From the NCBI RefSeq assembly GCF_900078315.1, contig NZ_FKBS01000017.1, forward strand, positions 427,649 to 491,648: 64,000 nucleotides of DNA. Direction: 5' to 3'. The stretch is from Bordetella ansorpii. GTDB taxonomy: Bacteria; Pseudomonadota; Gammaproteobacteria; Burkholderiales; Burkholderiaceae_B. Below are positions 27,147 through 36,260 of this stretch, one piece after another (positions within the stretch are counted from its first letter, which is position 1; the number at the start of each line of letters is the position of its first letter). Under the pieces are notes generated by a model that ran no database searches, had not been told where the DNA came from, and worked only from the letters and a program-made list of their open reading frames with translations. Position numbers and translations under genes: made by a program.

Positions 27147-28373
27147 ATGAGTCAAACCGCCCCCACCCTGCCCTTCCCCTCGGCGCTTGCGCCGATCCGT
27201 ATCAATCGCAAGCCGCTCTGGATCGCCCTGCTGCTGATCCTGGCCGGCGCGGCCTATCTGCTGGAAACCGTCGGCTGGCGCCAAAGCGCGCTGTGGATCA
27301 CCGGCGCGCTGCTGGGCGTCACGCTGTATCACGCCTCGTTCGGCTTCACCCAGGCCTTCCGCGTCTTCGTTTCCGACCGGCGCGGCGCCGGGCTGCGCGC
27401 GCAGATGATCATGCTGTCGGTCGGCGTGCTGCTGTTCTTCCCCTTCCTGGCGGGCGGCACGCTGTTCGGCCAGCCCGTCAACGGCCTGGTGTCGCCAGCG
27501 GGCGTCTCGGTGCTGCTGGGCGCGTTCCTGTTCGGCGTCGGCATGCAACTGGGCGGCGGCTGCGCGTCCGGCACGCTGTTCGCGGTGGGCGGCGGCAACA
27601 CCCGCATGGTCGTCACGCTGCTGTTCTTCATCATCGGCTCGGTGCTGGGCACTGCGCATTTCCCCTGGTGGTCAGCCCTGCCTGCGTTGCCGCCCACGTC
27701 GCTGGTCAAGTCCTGGGGCGTGCCGGCCGCGCTGGCCGCCAACCTGGCCGTGTTCGCCGCCATCGCCTGGATCTCGACCGTGCTGGAGAAGCGCCGCCAC
27801 GGCCGCCTGATTTCCACCGCCACCGGCACCGACAAGCCCGCCTCGCTGCTGCGCGGCCCCTGGCCGCTGGTCTGGGGCGGCATCGCGCTGGTCGTACTGA
27901 ACTTCGCCACGCTGGCCCTGGCCGGCCGGCCGTGGGGCATCACCTCGGCCTTCGCGCTGTGGGGCGCCAAGGCGCTGGACGGCCTGGGCATGGACGTGGC
28001 CAACTGGACCTACTGGACCCGCCAGCAGGCCTCGCTGGCCGCGCCGTTGCGCCAGGACGTCACCTCCGTCATGGACATCGGCCTGATGCTGGGCGCACTG
28101 GCCGCTGCCAGCGCCGCCGGCAAGTTCGCCCCCGTCTGGAAAGTCCCCGCCCGCCAACTGGCCGGCGCGGTGGTCGGCGGCCTGCTGCTGGGCTACGGCG
28201 CCCGCCTGGCCTATGGCTGCAACATCGGCGCGTACTTCAGCGGCATCCTGTCCGGCAGTCTGCACGCCTGGCTGTGGCTGCCCGCCGCCTTCGTGGGCAA
28301 CGTGGCCGGCGTGAGGCTGCGTCCCGCCTTCGGCCTGGCTGTCGAGAAGACCCCGGCGCCTTCGGGCTGCTGA
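27147..28373 (+). CDS. YeeE/YedE family sulfur-compound transporter
   Basis: A 408-residue polytopic membrane protein with two internally similar halves. The diagnostic cysteine-containing motifs are GMQLGGGCASGTLFAVGGGN in the first half and YGCNIGAYFSGILSGSLHAW in the second. These conserved cysteines line the thiosulfate path in TsuA (YeeE), the characterised member. Uptake of thiosulfate or a related sulfur compound is therefore inferred. The gene stands alone, with an inverted repeat upstream and a terminator-like hairpin after it. Confidence 0.85.
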   Translation: MSQTAPTLPFPSALAPIRINRKPLWIALLLILAGAAYLLETVGWRQSALWITGALLGVTLYHASFGFTQAFRVFVSDRRGAGLRAQMIMLSVGVLLFFPFLAGGTLFGQPVNGLVSPAGVSVLLGAFLFGVGMQLGGGCASGTLFAVGGGNTRMVVTLLFFIIGSVLGTAHFPWWSALPALPPTSLVKSWGVPAALAANLAVFAAIAWISTVLEKRRHGRLISTATGTDKPASLLRGPWPLVWGGIALVVLNFATLALAGRPWGITSAFALWGAKALDGLGMDVANWTYWTRQQASLAAPLRQDVTSVMDIGLMLGALAAASAAGKFAPVWKVPARQLAGAVVGGLLLGYGARLAYGCNIGAYFSGILSGSLHAWLWLPAAFVGNVAGVRLRPAFGLAVEKTPAPSGC

Positions 28374-28387
28374 CCTTTCTGGCGGCA

Positions 28388-28427
28388 CGCCAGCCGCCGC
28401 CCATCGTCATAGGCGGGCTGGCGCTTT
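28388..28427 (+). terminator. Terminator-like hairpin after the YeeE/YedE gene
   Basis: CGCCAGCC pairs with GGCTGGCG (8 bp, extendable with a bulge), followed by CTTTCC. The short T-run makes it a weak intrinsic terminator. Confidence 0.55.
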
Positions 28428-28512
28428 CCGAGTGCTGAATGGCGCCGCGCCGCAGTATCAGCGGTGATGCGCTTCTGGTATGGTGCCCCCATCCTCGTTC
28501 AGGAGAGATGGG

Positions 28513-30192
28513 ATGAGCTGGATTGCCGGCCGCTTCACGGCCTTTGCATTGATGGTGATGGGCGCCGCGATCACGCTGGCGCTGAGCGCGGCGGTATCGG
28601 CCTGGTGGCTGCTCGCCGCCCTGCCCTTGACGGCGCTGGCGCTGCTGGGCATCTACGACATGATCCAGACGCGCCATGCCATCCGGCGCAACTACCCGGT
28701 GCTGGGCAACCTGCGCTTCCTGTTCGAATTCATCCGGCCCGAGATCCGCCAGTACTTCCTGGAAGACGATACCCAGGCCGCGCCCTTCTCGCGCGCGCAG
28801 CGCTCCATCGTCTACCAGCGCGCCAAGGAAGAGATCGACAAGCGCCCCTTCGGCACGCAGGAAGACGTCTACGGCGACCGCTACGAGTGGATCAACCACT
28901 CGATGACGCCGGCCCACGTGGCCGATGCGGATTTCCGCGTCAGCGTCGGCGGCCCCGATTGCAAGCAGCCGTACTCCATGTCGGCCTTCAACATCTCGGC
29001 CATGAGCTTCGGCGCGCTGTCGGCCAACGCCGTGCTGGCGCTGAACGAAGGCGCGCGCCAGGGCAACTTCGCGCACGACACCGGCGAAGGCGGCATCAGC
29101 CGCTACCACCGCCAGCCGGGCGGCGCGCTGGTCTGGAACATCGGCTCGGGCTACTTCGGCTGCCGCGATGAACACGGCGCATTCTCCGAAGAAGCCTTCG
29201 CGCGCAATGCCAGCCTGCCGCAGGTGAAGATGATCGAGATCAAGCTGTCGCAGGGCGCCAAGCCCGGCCACGGCGGCATCCTGCCCGCGGGCAAGGTCAC
29301 CATCGAGATCGCCGAAGCGCGCGGCGTGCAGCCCTGGCGCGATTGCAATTCGCCGTCCAGCCACGGCGCCTTCAATTCGCCCATCGGCCTGATGCACTTC
29401 ATCGCGCGGCTGCGCGAGCTGTCCGGCGGCAAGCCCGTGGGCTTCAAGTTCTGCATGGGCCACCCGTGGGAGTGGTTCGCCATGGTCAAGGCCATGCTGG
29501 AGACCGGCATCACGCCCGACTTCATCGTGGTCGACGGCGCGGAAGGCGGCACGGGCGCCGCGCCCGTCGAATTCGTCGACCACGTCGGCACGCCGCTGCG
29601 CGAAGCCTTGCGCCTGGTGCACAACACGCTGATCGGGGTGAACCTGCGCGACCGCATCCGCATCGGCGCATCGGGCAAGATCATCACCGCCTTCGACATG
29701 GCGCGCGCCATGGCCCTGGGCGCCGACTGGTGCAACGCCGCGCGCGGCTTCATGTTCGCCATCGGCTGTATCCAGGCGCAGGCCTGCCACACCGGCAAGT
29801 GCCCCACCGGCGTCACCACGCAGGACCCGCTGCGCCAGCGCGCGCTGGTGGTGCCGGACAAGGCGCAGCGCGTGGCGCACTTCCACCGCAACACGCAGCA
29901 TGCCCTGGCGGAACTGATCGGCGCGGCTGGCCTGACGCATCCCAGCCAGCTGCGCCCGCATCACATCGCGCGGCGCGTGTCCTCTTCCGAAGTACGGCTG
30001 CTGTCGGCGATCTTTCCCGAACTGGCGCCGGGCGAACTGCTGCGCGGCGAGTTCCGCCACGACGTCTATCGGGTGGGCTGGGGCATGGCGCGCGCCGATT
30101 CGTTCCAGCCGGCGACCGACATCACGTCGGCGCTCGCGGAACTGAACCGGCCCGACGAGCCGACTGAGCCATTGCAGCCGGTGGCTGCCTGA
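28513..30192 (+). CDS. FMN-binding glutamate synthase-like protein
   Basis: A 559-residue protein with two N-terminal membrane helices (about residues 7-50), then a GltS/GltB-type FMN-binding TIM barrel. Markers are MSAFNISAMSFGALS, HDTGEGGISRYH, KLSQGAKPGHGGILP, VVDGAEGGTGAAP and the cluster-binding-type cysteine stretch CIQAQACHTGKCPTGV. It lacks the glutaminase domain of true glutamate synthase, so it is a stand-alone membrane-anchored relative whose reaction is unknown. AGGAGAG lies 6-12 nt before the ATG at 28513 and fixes the start. Confidence 0.85.
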   Translation: MSWIAGRFTAFALMVMGAAITLALSAAVSAWWLLAALPLTALALLGIYDMIQTRHAIRRNYPVLGNLRFLFEFIRPEIRQYFLEDDTQAAPFSRAQRSIVYQRAKEEIDKRPFGTQEDVYGDRYEWINHSMTPAHVADADFRVSVGGPDCKQPYSMSAFNISAMSFGALSANAVLALNEGARQGNFAHDTGEGGISRYHRQPGGALVWNIGSGYFGCRDEHGAFSEEAFARNASLPQVKMIEIKLSQGAKPGHGGILPAGKVTIEIAEARGVQPWRDCNSPSSHGAFNSPIGLMHFIARLRELSGGKPVGFKFCMGHPWEWFAMVKAMLETGITPDFIVVDGAEGGTGAAPVEFVDHVGTPLREALRLVHNTLIGVNLRDRIRIGASGKIITAFDMARAMALGADWCNAARGFMFAIGCIQAQACHTGKCPTGVTTQDPLRQRALVVPDKAQRVAHFHRNTQHALAELIGAAGLTHPSQLRPHHIARRVSSSEVRLLSAIFPELAPGELLRGEFRHDVYRVGWGMARADSFQPATDITSALAELNRPDEPTEPLQPVAA

Positions 30193-30333
30193 GCTTGAAA
30201 ACACCGGGAGGCCAGCGCCTGCCTTCTTGCACGGCGCGCCGTCCGGGCCAGGCGCGGCGCGACCGCTCGCGGTGGATGCCGGCAGCCCGCGACGCGGTTT
30301 CCGCCAGGCCCGGCATCCCGGCCGCAGGCGCCG

Positions 30334-31731
30334 TCACAGCCAGCGCTCGAACAGGCGCGATACGCCTTCCATCACGCGCTCGCCCACGCCACGGTCTTCC
30401 CATGCCTGCAGATCGACCGGGGCGGCATCGGCCACGTCCTGCTCGAACATCGCTTCCATCTGGCTGCCGAACGCGCTGCCCAGGATGACCGCATTCACCT
30501 CGTAGTTCAGCGCGAAGCTGCGCCAATCCATGTTGCTGGACCCGACGGTGGACCAGACCCCGTCCACCACCGCCGTCTTGGCATGCAGCAAGGCATCGCG
30601 CCGCTCGTAGATCTTCACCCCCGCGCGCAGCAAGTCGCCGTAGTGCGATTGCCCCGCATACAGCACCAGCGACGAATCGCTGAAGCCAGGCAGGACCATG
30701 CGTACGTCCACGCCGCGCCGCGCCGCATCGGCCAGCACCTCGACGAACGCAGGATCCGGCGCGAAATACGCCATGGTGATGTGGATGGATCGCCGCGCGC
30801 TGGCGAACGCCGACATCATCGTCAGATACACCGTATACCCACCGGCATCGTCGGGCTGGTTGGCCAGGATACGCACGGTCAGTTCGCCCTGCCTGGCGGG
30901 CGGCGCCAGCGTGATCCACTCGGTGAGCGGCGGCCCCTTCTGCGAGGCCCAGCCCTCGCGGATCACCTGCTCCAGCTGCATGACACCAGGCCCGCGGATC
31001 TCGACGTGCGTATCGCGCCACGGCGCATCGCCCCGCTTGCCCTCGCCCGACACCGAGGCGCTGCTGGCGCGCGACGAATACACGCCGCTGATGTTCATGC
31101 CGCCCAGATACCCCACCTGGCCGTCCACCACCAGCACCTTGCGATGGTTGCGCTGATTCGGCGACCAGCCCGCGCGCGCCTCGACAGGGTTGAGCGGATT
31201 GAACACCGCCACCTGCACGCCCGCGTCGCGCAATTGCTGGAACATCGCGTCCGAGGTATCCATCGTGCCCACCGCGTCCACCATCAGCGCCACCTCGACG
31301 TGGCGCCGGCTGGCGGCGACCAGCGCCTGCACGAAGCGTTGCCCATCCTCGTCGTCGTCGAAGATGTAGCTTTCCATGTGAACGTAGCGTTGCGCCTGGC
31401 CGATGGCGCGCAGCATGGCGCCGTAGGCAGTGGGACCGTCCTCCAGCAGCCTTACCTGGTTGCCGGGCGACAGCGGCGTGCCGCTGACTGCCTGTTCCAC
31501 TTCCAGGTGATAGGCAAGGAAATCCGCTTGCGAGGCATGGCGCGCTGCCAGGTCCTGGCCGCGCTTGTAACTCTGCCAGCCGACGTCGGCCGAGCGCGCG
31601 GCCTGCTGCCCGCGCTCACGCAACAGGGTGGTGTCGGGAACGCTGGCGCAGGCGGCGAGCAGGACCACCAGCCCCGCCGCGCCGCCGCGCGCCAGCAGCG
31701 TCAGGAAAGGATAAAAGCGTCTCGCATTCAA
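30334..31731 (-). CDS. Phospholipase D/cardiolipin synthase-type lipoprotein
   Basis: A 465-residue protein with two HKD phospholipase D motifs: NHRKVLVVDG-VGYLGGMN and HAKTAVVDG-WSTVGSSN. The N-terminus has a signal with a lipobox-like end, VVLLAAC, suggesting a lipid-modified cysteine near residue 31. Cardiolipin synthases condense two phosphatidylglycerols or transfer a phosphatidyl group; the lipoprotein signal is unusual for ClsA and closer to ClsC-type proteins. The TTG start at 31731 is proposed because it overlaps the upstream stop (TTGA) and yields the signal peptide. Translational coupling with the upstream gene is likely. Confidence 0.82.
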   Translation of the reverse strand: MNARRFYPFLTLLARGGAAGLVVLLAACASVPDTTLLRERGQQAARSADVGWQSYKRGQDLAARHASQADFLAYHLEVEQAVSGTPLSPGNQVRLLEDGPTAYGAMLRAIGQAQRYVHMESYIFDDDEDGQRFVQALVAASRRHVEVALMVDAVGTMDTSDAMFQQLRDAGVQVAVFNPLNPVEARAGWSPNQRNHRKVLVVDGQVGYLGGMNISGVYSSRASSASVSGEGKRGDAPWRDTHVEIRGPGVMQLEQVIREGWASQKGPPLTEWITLAPPARQGELTVRILANQPDDAGGYTVYLTMMSAFASARRSIHITMAYFAPDPAFVEVLADAARRGVDVRMVLPGFSDSSLVLYAGQSHYGDLLRAGVKIYERRDALLHAKTAVVDGVWSTVGSSNMDWRSFALNYEVNAVILGSAFGSQMEAMFEQDVADAAPVDLQAWEDRGVGERVMEGVSRLFERWL

Positions 31732-32357
31732 GGCTGCCACTGCGTGCGGCGCGCAGCCGTGGCGGGCCGCACCGCCGCCGCGCGCGCGGCCGCCACGGGC
31801 AGCCACGTACGGGGCTGCGCAGCGGGCTTGGGCGCGGGCTCCCAATGGTCGGACACCTGCCACGGCCCACGCGCCCGGTCCACCTGCACGCCCCCCGCAT
31901 CACGCAGCAATGCCGTCACCATCGGCACGCCGGCCGTATGCACCTGCACCGCCACCAGGATAGTCTTGCCGAACAGGCCGCTGTCCAGGCCGCCGGCCTG
32001 CCCCGGCAGGCCGCCCACCATCCACAACCCCCCAAGCAGCGCACCGAGGTATCCGCCCGCCGCACCGCCCGCGACCAAGGCCATGCCATCGCTCCAGGCG
32101 GGCAGCGACAACAGCGCGGCGCCGATCAGGGCGCCGAGCGCCGACACCGCGGCCAGGACGGAAACGGCACCCTTGCGCCCCATCACCGACCCCAGTTCGG
32201 GCCCACCGCGCAAACCATGCTCGCCAAGATCTCCAAGGGAGGAGTTCCCATGGAACATGCTGACCGCCTCTTCCGCGAAGCCATCCGCAACCAGGGCATG
32301 CGCCGCGCTGCGAGCGGACGCAAGGCTATCGAACCGGGCAACGACAATGGTGGACAT
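31728..32357 (-). CDS. Hypothetical membrane protein with split stress-protein-like domain
   Basis: A 209-residue protein. The N-terminal 55 residues (STIVVARFDSLASARSAAHALVADGF) resemble the alpha/beta module of YflT/'general stress protein 17M'-like proteins. Glycine/alanine-rich hydrophobic segments follow at about residues 65-120. A second short alpha/beta stretch (TILVAVQVHTAGVPMVTALLRDAGG) comes next, then a basic tail rich in Ala, Arg and Pro. The stop overlaps the TTG start of the phospholipase D-type gene. Function is unknown; the arrangement suggests a membrane-stress role together with its neighbour. Confidence 0.65.
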   Translation of the reverse strand: MSTIVVARFDSLASARSAAHALVADGFAEEAVSMFHGNSSLGDLGEHGLRGGPELGSVMGRKGAVSVLAAVSALGALIGAALLSLPAWSDGMALVAGGAAGGYLGALLGGLWMVGGLPGQAGGLDSGLFGKTILVAVQVHTAGVPMVTALLRDAGGVQVDRARGPWQVSDHWEPAPKPAAQPRTWLPVAAARAAAVRPATAARRTQWQP

Positions 32358-32545
32358 ACAAGCCTCCTGGCAAGTGCTGCTGCATCAGTCAGGCTGGTGC
32401 AACACGACGGCTCTATTCTTACCGATGCGGGTTTTGCGCGCCCTGGTGATTGGCAACGAGCCGTAGCACGGTATTTCTAGGGGGCGAAACACCGGGCTGC
32501 GTGCCGCATTTCGTAAAAGTCCTTTGCAATCCGGCAAGGCTTGCT

Positions 32546-32576
32546 TGACATCCCGAACACCCCGGCAGGCACAATA
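32546..32576 (+). promoter_or_regulatory. Putative egtD promoter
   Basis: A perfect -35 box, TTGACA (32546-32551), is followed 19 bp later by CACAAT (32571-32576). The spacing is slightly long. The first base of egtD is about 120 bp downstream. Confidence 0.45.
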
Positions 32577-32697
32577 AGAAAAAAGAATAAGAAACCACCC
32601 ACAGGGCATGAAAGGTCAGTCCGTCAGGGTAGAACAACAAGCCGAATGGCTCGCACAGCGCTTCCCTTCCCCCTCTCCTCAGGATGGACCCGAACGC

Positions 32698-33663
32698 ATG
32701 GCACGCTCCCTGACCTCACTGGCCCCGGCTTCGGCCGCCCCCGCCGGCCGCACCGGCACCGCCGCCGACGAACTGCGGGCCGGCCTGACCGCCGCCACTC
32801 CCACCATCAGCCCGAAATACCTGTACGACCAATTGGGCTCCAGCCTATTCACGGCGCTGACCCTGCTGCCCGAGTACTACCCCACGCGCTGCGAAGCCGA
32901 GATCCTGCGGGAGCAGGCATCCCGCATCGCCCGCCACGCGGGCCGCGTCGAATCGCTGATCGACCTGGGCGCGGGCGACTGCGTAAAGGCAGAGAGGCTT
33001 TTTCCCGTCCTGGAGCCCAGGCGCTATGTCCCCATCGACATCTCGGCCGACTATCTGAACGATGCCGTGGCCAGGTTGCGCCATGCCCATCCAGGGCTGG
33101 AGATCTGCGCGCTGGGCCGCGACTTCTCGCACGCCTTCGAGCTGCCGGACACCGTGCCCGCCGAGGGCCGGCTGTTTTTCTATCCCGGCTCCAGCATCGG
33201 CAACCTGACGCCCGACGAAGCGCTGGCCCTGCTGCAACGCATTCGCGCGCTGTGCCCGGGCGGAGGCCTGCTGGTGGGCGTGGATCGCGTCAAGCCCCGT
33301 AGCGTGCTGCAACCCGCCTATGACGATGCGATCGGCCTGACCGGCGCCTTCAACCTGAACATGCTGCGGCACGTGAACACCCTGCTGGGCAGCAACTTCC
33401 GCGTCGAGGACTGGCGCCACGAAGCGACTTTCAACGAGACCGAATCCCGTGTGGAAATGCACCTGCGCGCCGCCTGCGACGTGCTGGTGAAGTGGCCGGG
33501 CGGTGAGCGCCGTTTCGCTCGCGGCCAGAGCATCCATACCGAAAGCTCGTACAAGTACACCGTGGAAGGCTTTGCCTCGCTGCTGCGCGAAGCGGGCTTC
33601 GATGAAGTGCAACACTGGTCCGACCGGCGCGACTGGTTCTCCGTCTTCAGCGCGCGCGCCTGA
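32698..33663 (+). CDS. egtD: L-histidine N-alpha-methyltransferase
   Basis: A 321-residue SAM methyltransferase, the same length as mycobacterial EgtD. Family features are SPKYLYDQLGSSLFTALTLLPEYYPTR, shown by its key YFYD-like and PEYYPTR segments, the SAM-binding LIDLGAGDCVKAE, FFYPGSSIGNLTP and the substrate region GAFNLNMLRHVN. It trimethylates histidine to hercynine, the first step of ergothioneine synthesis. The ATG at 32698 gives the family length; an earlier in-frame ATG at 32608 is possible. egtB follows with overlapping or near-overlapping ends, so the two are a single unit. Confidence 0.93.
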   Translation: MARSLTSLAPASAAPAGRTGTAADELRAGLTAATPTISPKYLYDQLGSSLFTALTLLPEYYPTRCEAEILREQASRIARHAGRVESLIDLGAGDCVKAERLFPVLEPRRYVPIDISADYLNDAVARLRHAHPGLEICALGRDFSHAFELPDTVPAEGRLFFYPGSSIGNLTPDEALALLQRIRALCPGGGLLVGVDRVKPRSVLQPAYDDAIGLTGAFNLNMLRHVNTLLGSNFRVEDWRHEATFNETESRVEMHLRAACDVLVKWPGGERRFARGQSIHTESSYKYTVEGFASLLREAGFDEVQHWSDRRDWFSVFSARA

Positions 33664-33692
33664 TGCGAGTCTTACCCTTTCCAGGAGTCCCG

Positions 33693-35036
<1,344 letters not shown>

Positions 35037-35074
35037 CGGCCGAGGCGAAGATCGATGTTCTTTTTGGATGACGC

Positions 35075-35104
35075 TTGCGCGACAGAAATTTATTGTGCTA
35101 GAAT
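35075..35104 (+). promoter_or_regulatory. Promoter of tRNA(CAU)
   Basis: TTGCGC (35075-35080) and TAGAAT (35099-35104) are separated by 18 bp, and the -10 is extended by an upstream TGC. The tRNA begins 85 bp downstream. Confidence 0.7.
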
Positions 35105-35189
35105 TTCGTTCTTCGCTTGACGCAGCTTAGCAAGACAAAGCGCGCCAAACGAAGCAGCATCGACGAAAAAGCAATCTTTTAGATGCGTT

Positions 35190-35266
35190 GGCGCATTAGC
35201 TCAGCCGGTTAGAGCGACGGAATCATAATCCGCAGGTCCCCTGTTCGAATCAGGGATGCGCCACCA
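35190..35266 (+). tRNA. tRNA with anticodon CAT (Met, or Ile2 if lysidine-modified)
   Basis: A 77-nt cloverleaf with encoded CCA. The acceptor GGCGCAT pairs with ATGCGCC. The D arm is TTAGCTCAGCCGGTTAGAGC. The anticodon loop ATCATAA has CAT at 34-36, and the T arm is CTGTTCGAATCAG. The acceptor is fully paired, so it is not an initiator tRNA-fMet. Elongator Met and lysidine-modified Ile2 cannot be separated by eye. Confidence 0.93.
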
Positions 35267-35275
35267 GGAATTATC

Positions 35276-35308
35276 AAGGGCTTAGCGATGACTCGCTAAG
35301 CCCTTTTT
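35276..35308 (+). terminator. Intrinsic terminator after tRNA(CAU)
   Basis: AAGGGCTTAGCGA and TCGCTAAGCCCTT form a perfect 13-bp stem with a 4-nt loop and a T-run, 9 bp after the tRNA end. Confidence 0.92.
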
Positions 35309-35392
35309 CACATCTGGCGGCCTCAAATTCGACTGCTGTCCGAATCGGACCGGCAGGCGGAATGGACCGAGGCCTGACCGATGCCGCTGCCG

Positions 35393-35417
35393 GCCGCATC
35401 AAGACCTTTGATGCGGC
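35393..35417. repeat. Inverted repeat next to the lysR remnant
   Basis: GCCGCATCAA and TTGATGCGGC form a perfect 10-bp stem with a 5-nt loop. It ends right at the premature stop of the lysR remnant. No T-run follows. It may be a relic of the event that truncated the gene. Confidence 0.55.
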
Positions 35418-35535
35418 TCATCGCACGGGGCGCGACAGCGGCGACGGGTCGATGTGGACGCGCTCGGCGGCACGGCCGAAGTGCAGTGAGTGCTTCGGCC
35501 AGGGCGAGGAAGTCGCGCAGATGGCGGATGTCCAT
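35418..35535 (-). pseudogene. LysR-family regulator remnant (N-terminal fragment, frameshifted)
   Basis: On the minus strand the frame starts MDIRHLRDFLALAEAL, a typical LysR N-terminus. A 4-bp duplication (AGTG AGTG on the plus strand, 35485-35492) then shifts the frame. If one copy is removed the protein continues HFGRAAERVHIDPSPLSR, the expected LysR helix-turn-helix, and stops after three more residues at 35418. So only about 38 codons of an original gene of about 300 remain. It lies 19 bp after the stop of the second sigma-factor gene and near the tRNA(CAU), marking a rearranged boundary. Confidence 0.8.
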
Positions 35536-35554
35536 GCCCAGGCCCCTCCAAGGT

Positions 35555-36160
35555 TCAGACTGCCCGCTCGCGGTGCGGGCGTCCCCGCGCGCCGGACTCG
35601 GCCATCGCGCCGGCGCAGCAGGCCAGCGCCTGGCGCAATACGGTGTCCAGGGTGTGCAGGGAAAGGCCATAGGTCGCCGCCACCTGGGCGCGTGTGCGGC
35701 CTTCGGCGTGCAGGTCGAACAGCACGCAGCGGTGCCGGAACGGCAGGCCGTGCAGGGCCTCGTCCAGCCGTGCCAGCAGAGAGCGTGCCTCGGCGGCCCG
35801 CTCCGGCCCCGGCTGCTGGTCAGGCAGATCAACGTCGCTGTCCACGACGGACAGCGCCACGGTGCGCGTCTCGCCGCGCAGGCGGTCCACCGCCGCGTTG
35901 CGCGCAATGCGGTACACATAGGCGTTGGGATTCTGCACACGCGCCGGCAGCGCCATGTTGCCCAGCCGCAGCCAGGCCTCGTGCAGGCTCTCGCTGGCCA
36001 GGTCGGCGCAGCCCAGATCATGCGCCAGACGGCGGTGCAGCCCGCCGTAGTGGCGCACCAGGTGATGGCGCAGCGCGGCCGCGCTGCCGCCTTGGGACGC
36101 GCCGACGGCATAGCCTGCCTCGGCGGCGAACTCGGCGTAGAACGGAACACTCATATCCAT
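35555..36160 (-). CDS. ECF-family RNA polymerase sigma factor (second one of the locus)
   Basis: A 201-residue sigma-70 family protein of FecI type. Region 2 is represented by HHLVRHYGGLHRRLAHDLGCADLASESLHEAWLRL and QNPNAYVYRIARNAAVDRLR (given by their key segments), and region 4 by LHGLPFRHRCVLFDLHAEGRTRAQVAATYGLS, a helix-turn-helix. It starts about 100 bp after the giant exoprotein gene on the same strand. No anti-sigma gene is adjacent; a lysR remnant follows it. The ATG at 36160 is chosen with GAGGGT upstream; ATG at 36154 is also possible. Confidence 0.85.
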   Translation of the reverse strand: MDMSVPFYAEFAAEAGYAVGASQGGSAAALRHHLVRHYGGLHRRLAHDLGCADLASESLHEAWLRLGNMALPARVQNPNAYVYRIARNAAVDRLRGETRTVALSVVDSDVDLPDQQPGPERAAEARSLLARLDEALHGLPFRHRCVLFDLHAEGRTRAQVAATYGLSLHTLDTVLRQALACCAGAMAESGARGRPHRERAV

Positions 36161-36213
36161 GCGGATACCCTCGTCGGTACTGGCGTTGCCGATTGTTCGG
36201 CGTAAGCCGTCCC

Positions 36214-36237
36214 TGCCTGTCCCGCAAGGGACAGGCA
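36214..36237 (-). terminator. Hairpin after the giant exoprotein gene
   Basis: TGCCTGTCCC and GGGACAGGCA form a perfect 10-bp stem with a 4-nt loop, 24 bp beyond the exoprotein stop. No T-run follows on the minus strand, so termination may be partial, allowing some read-through into the second sigma gene. Confidence 0.5.
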
Positions 36238-36260
36238 AAGGGAGTAACGGGAATGGACTG

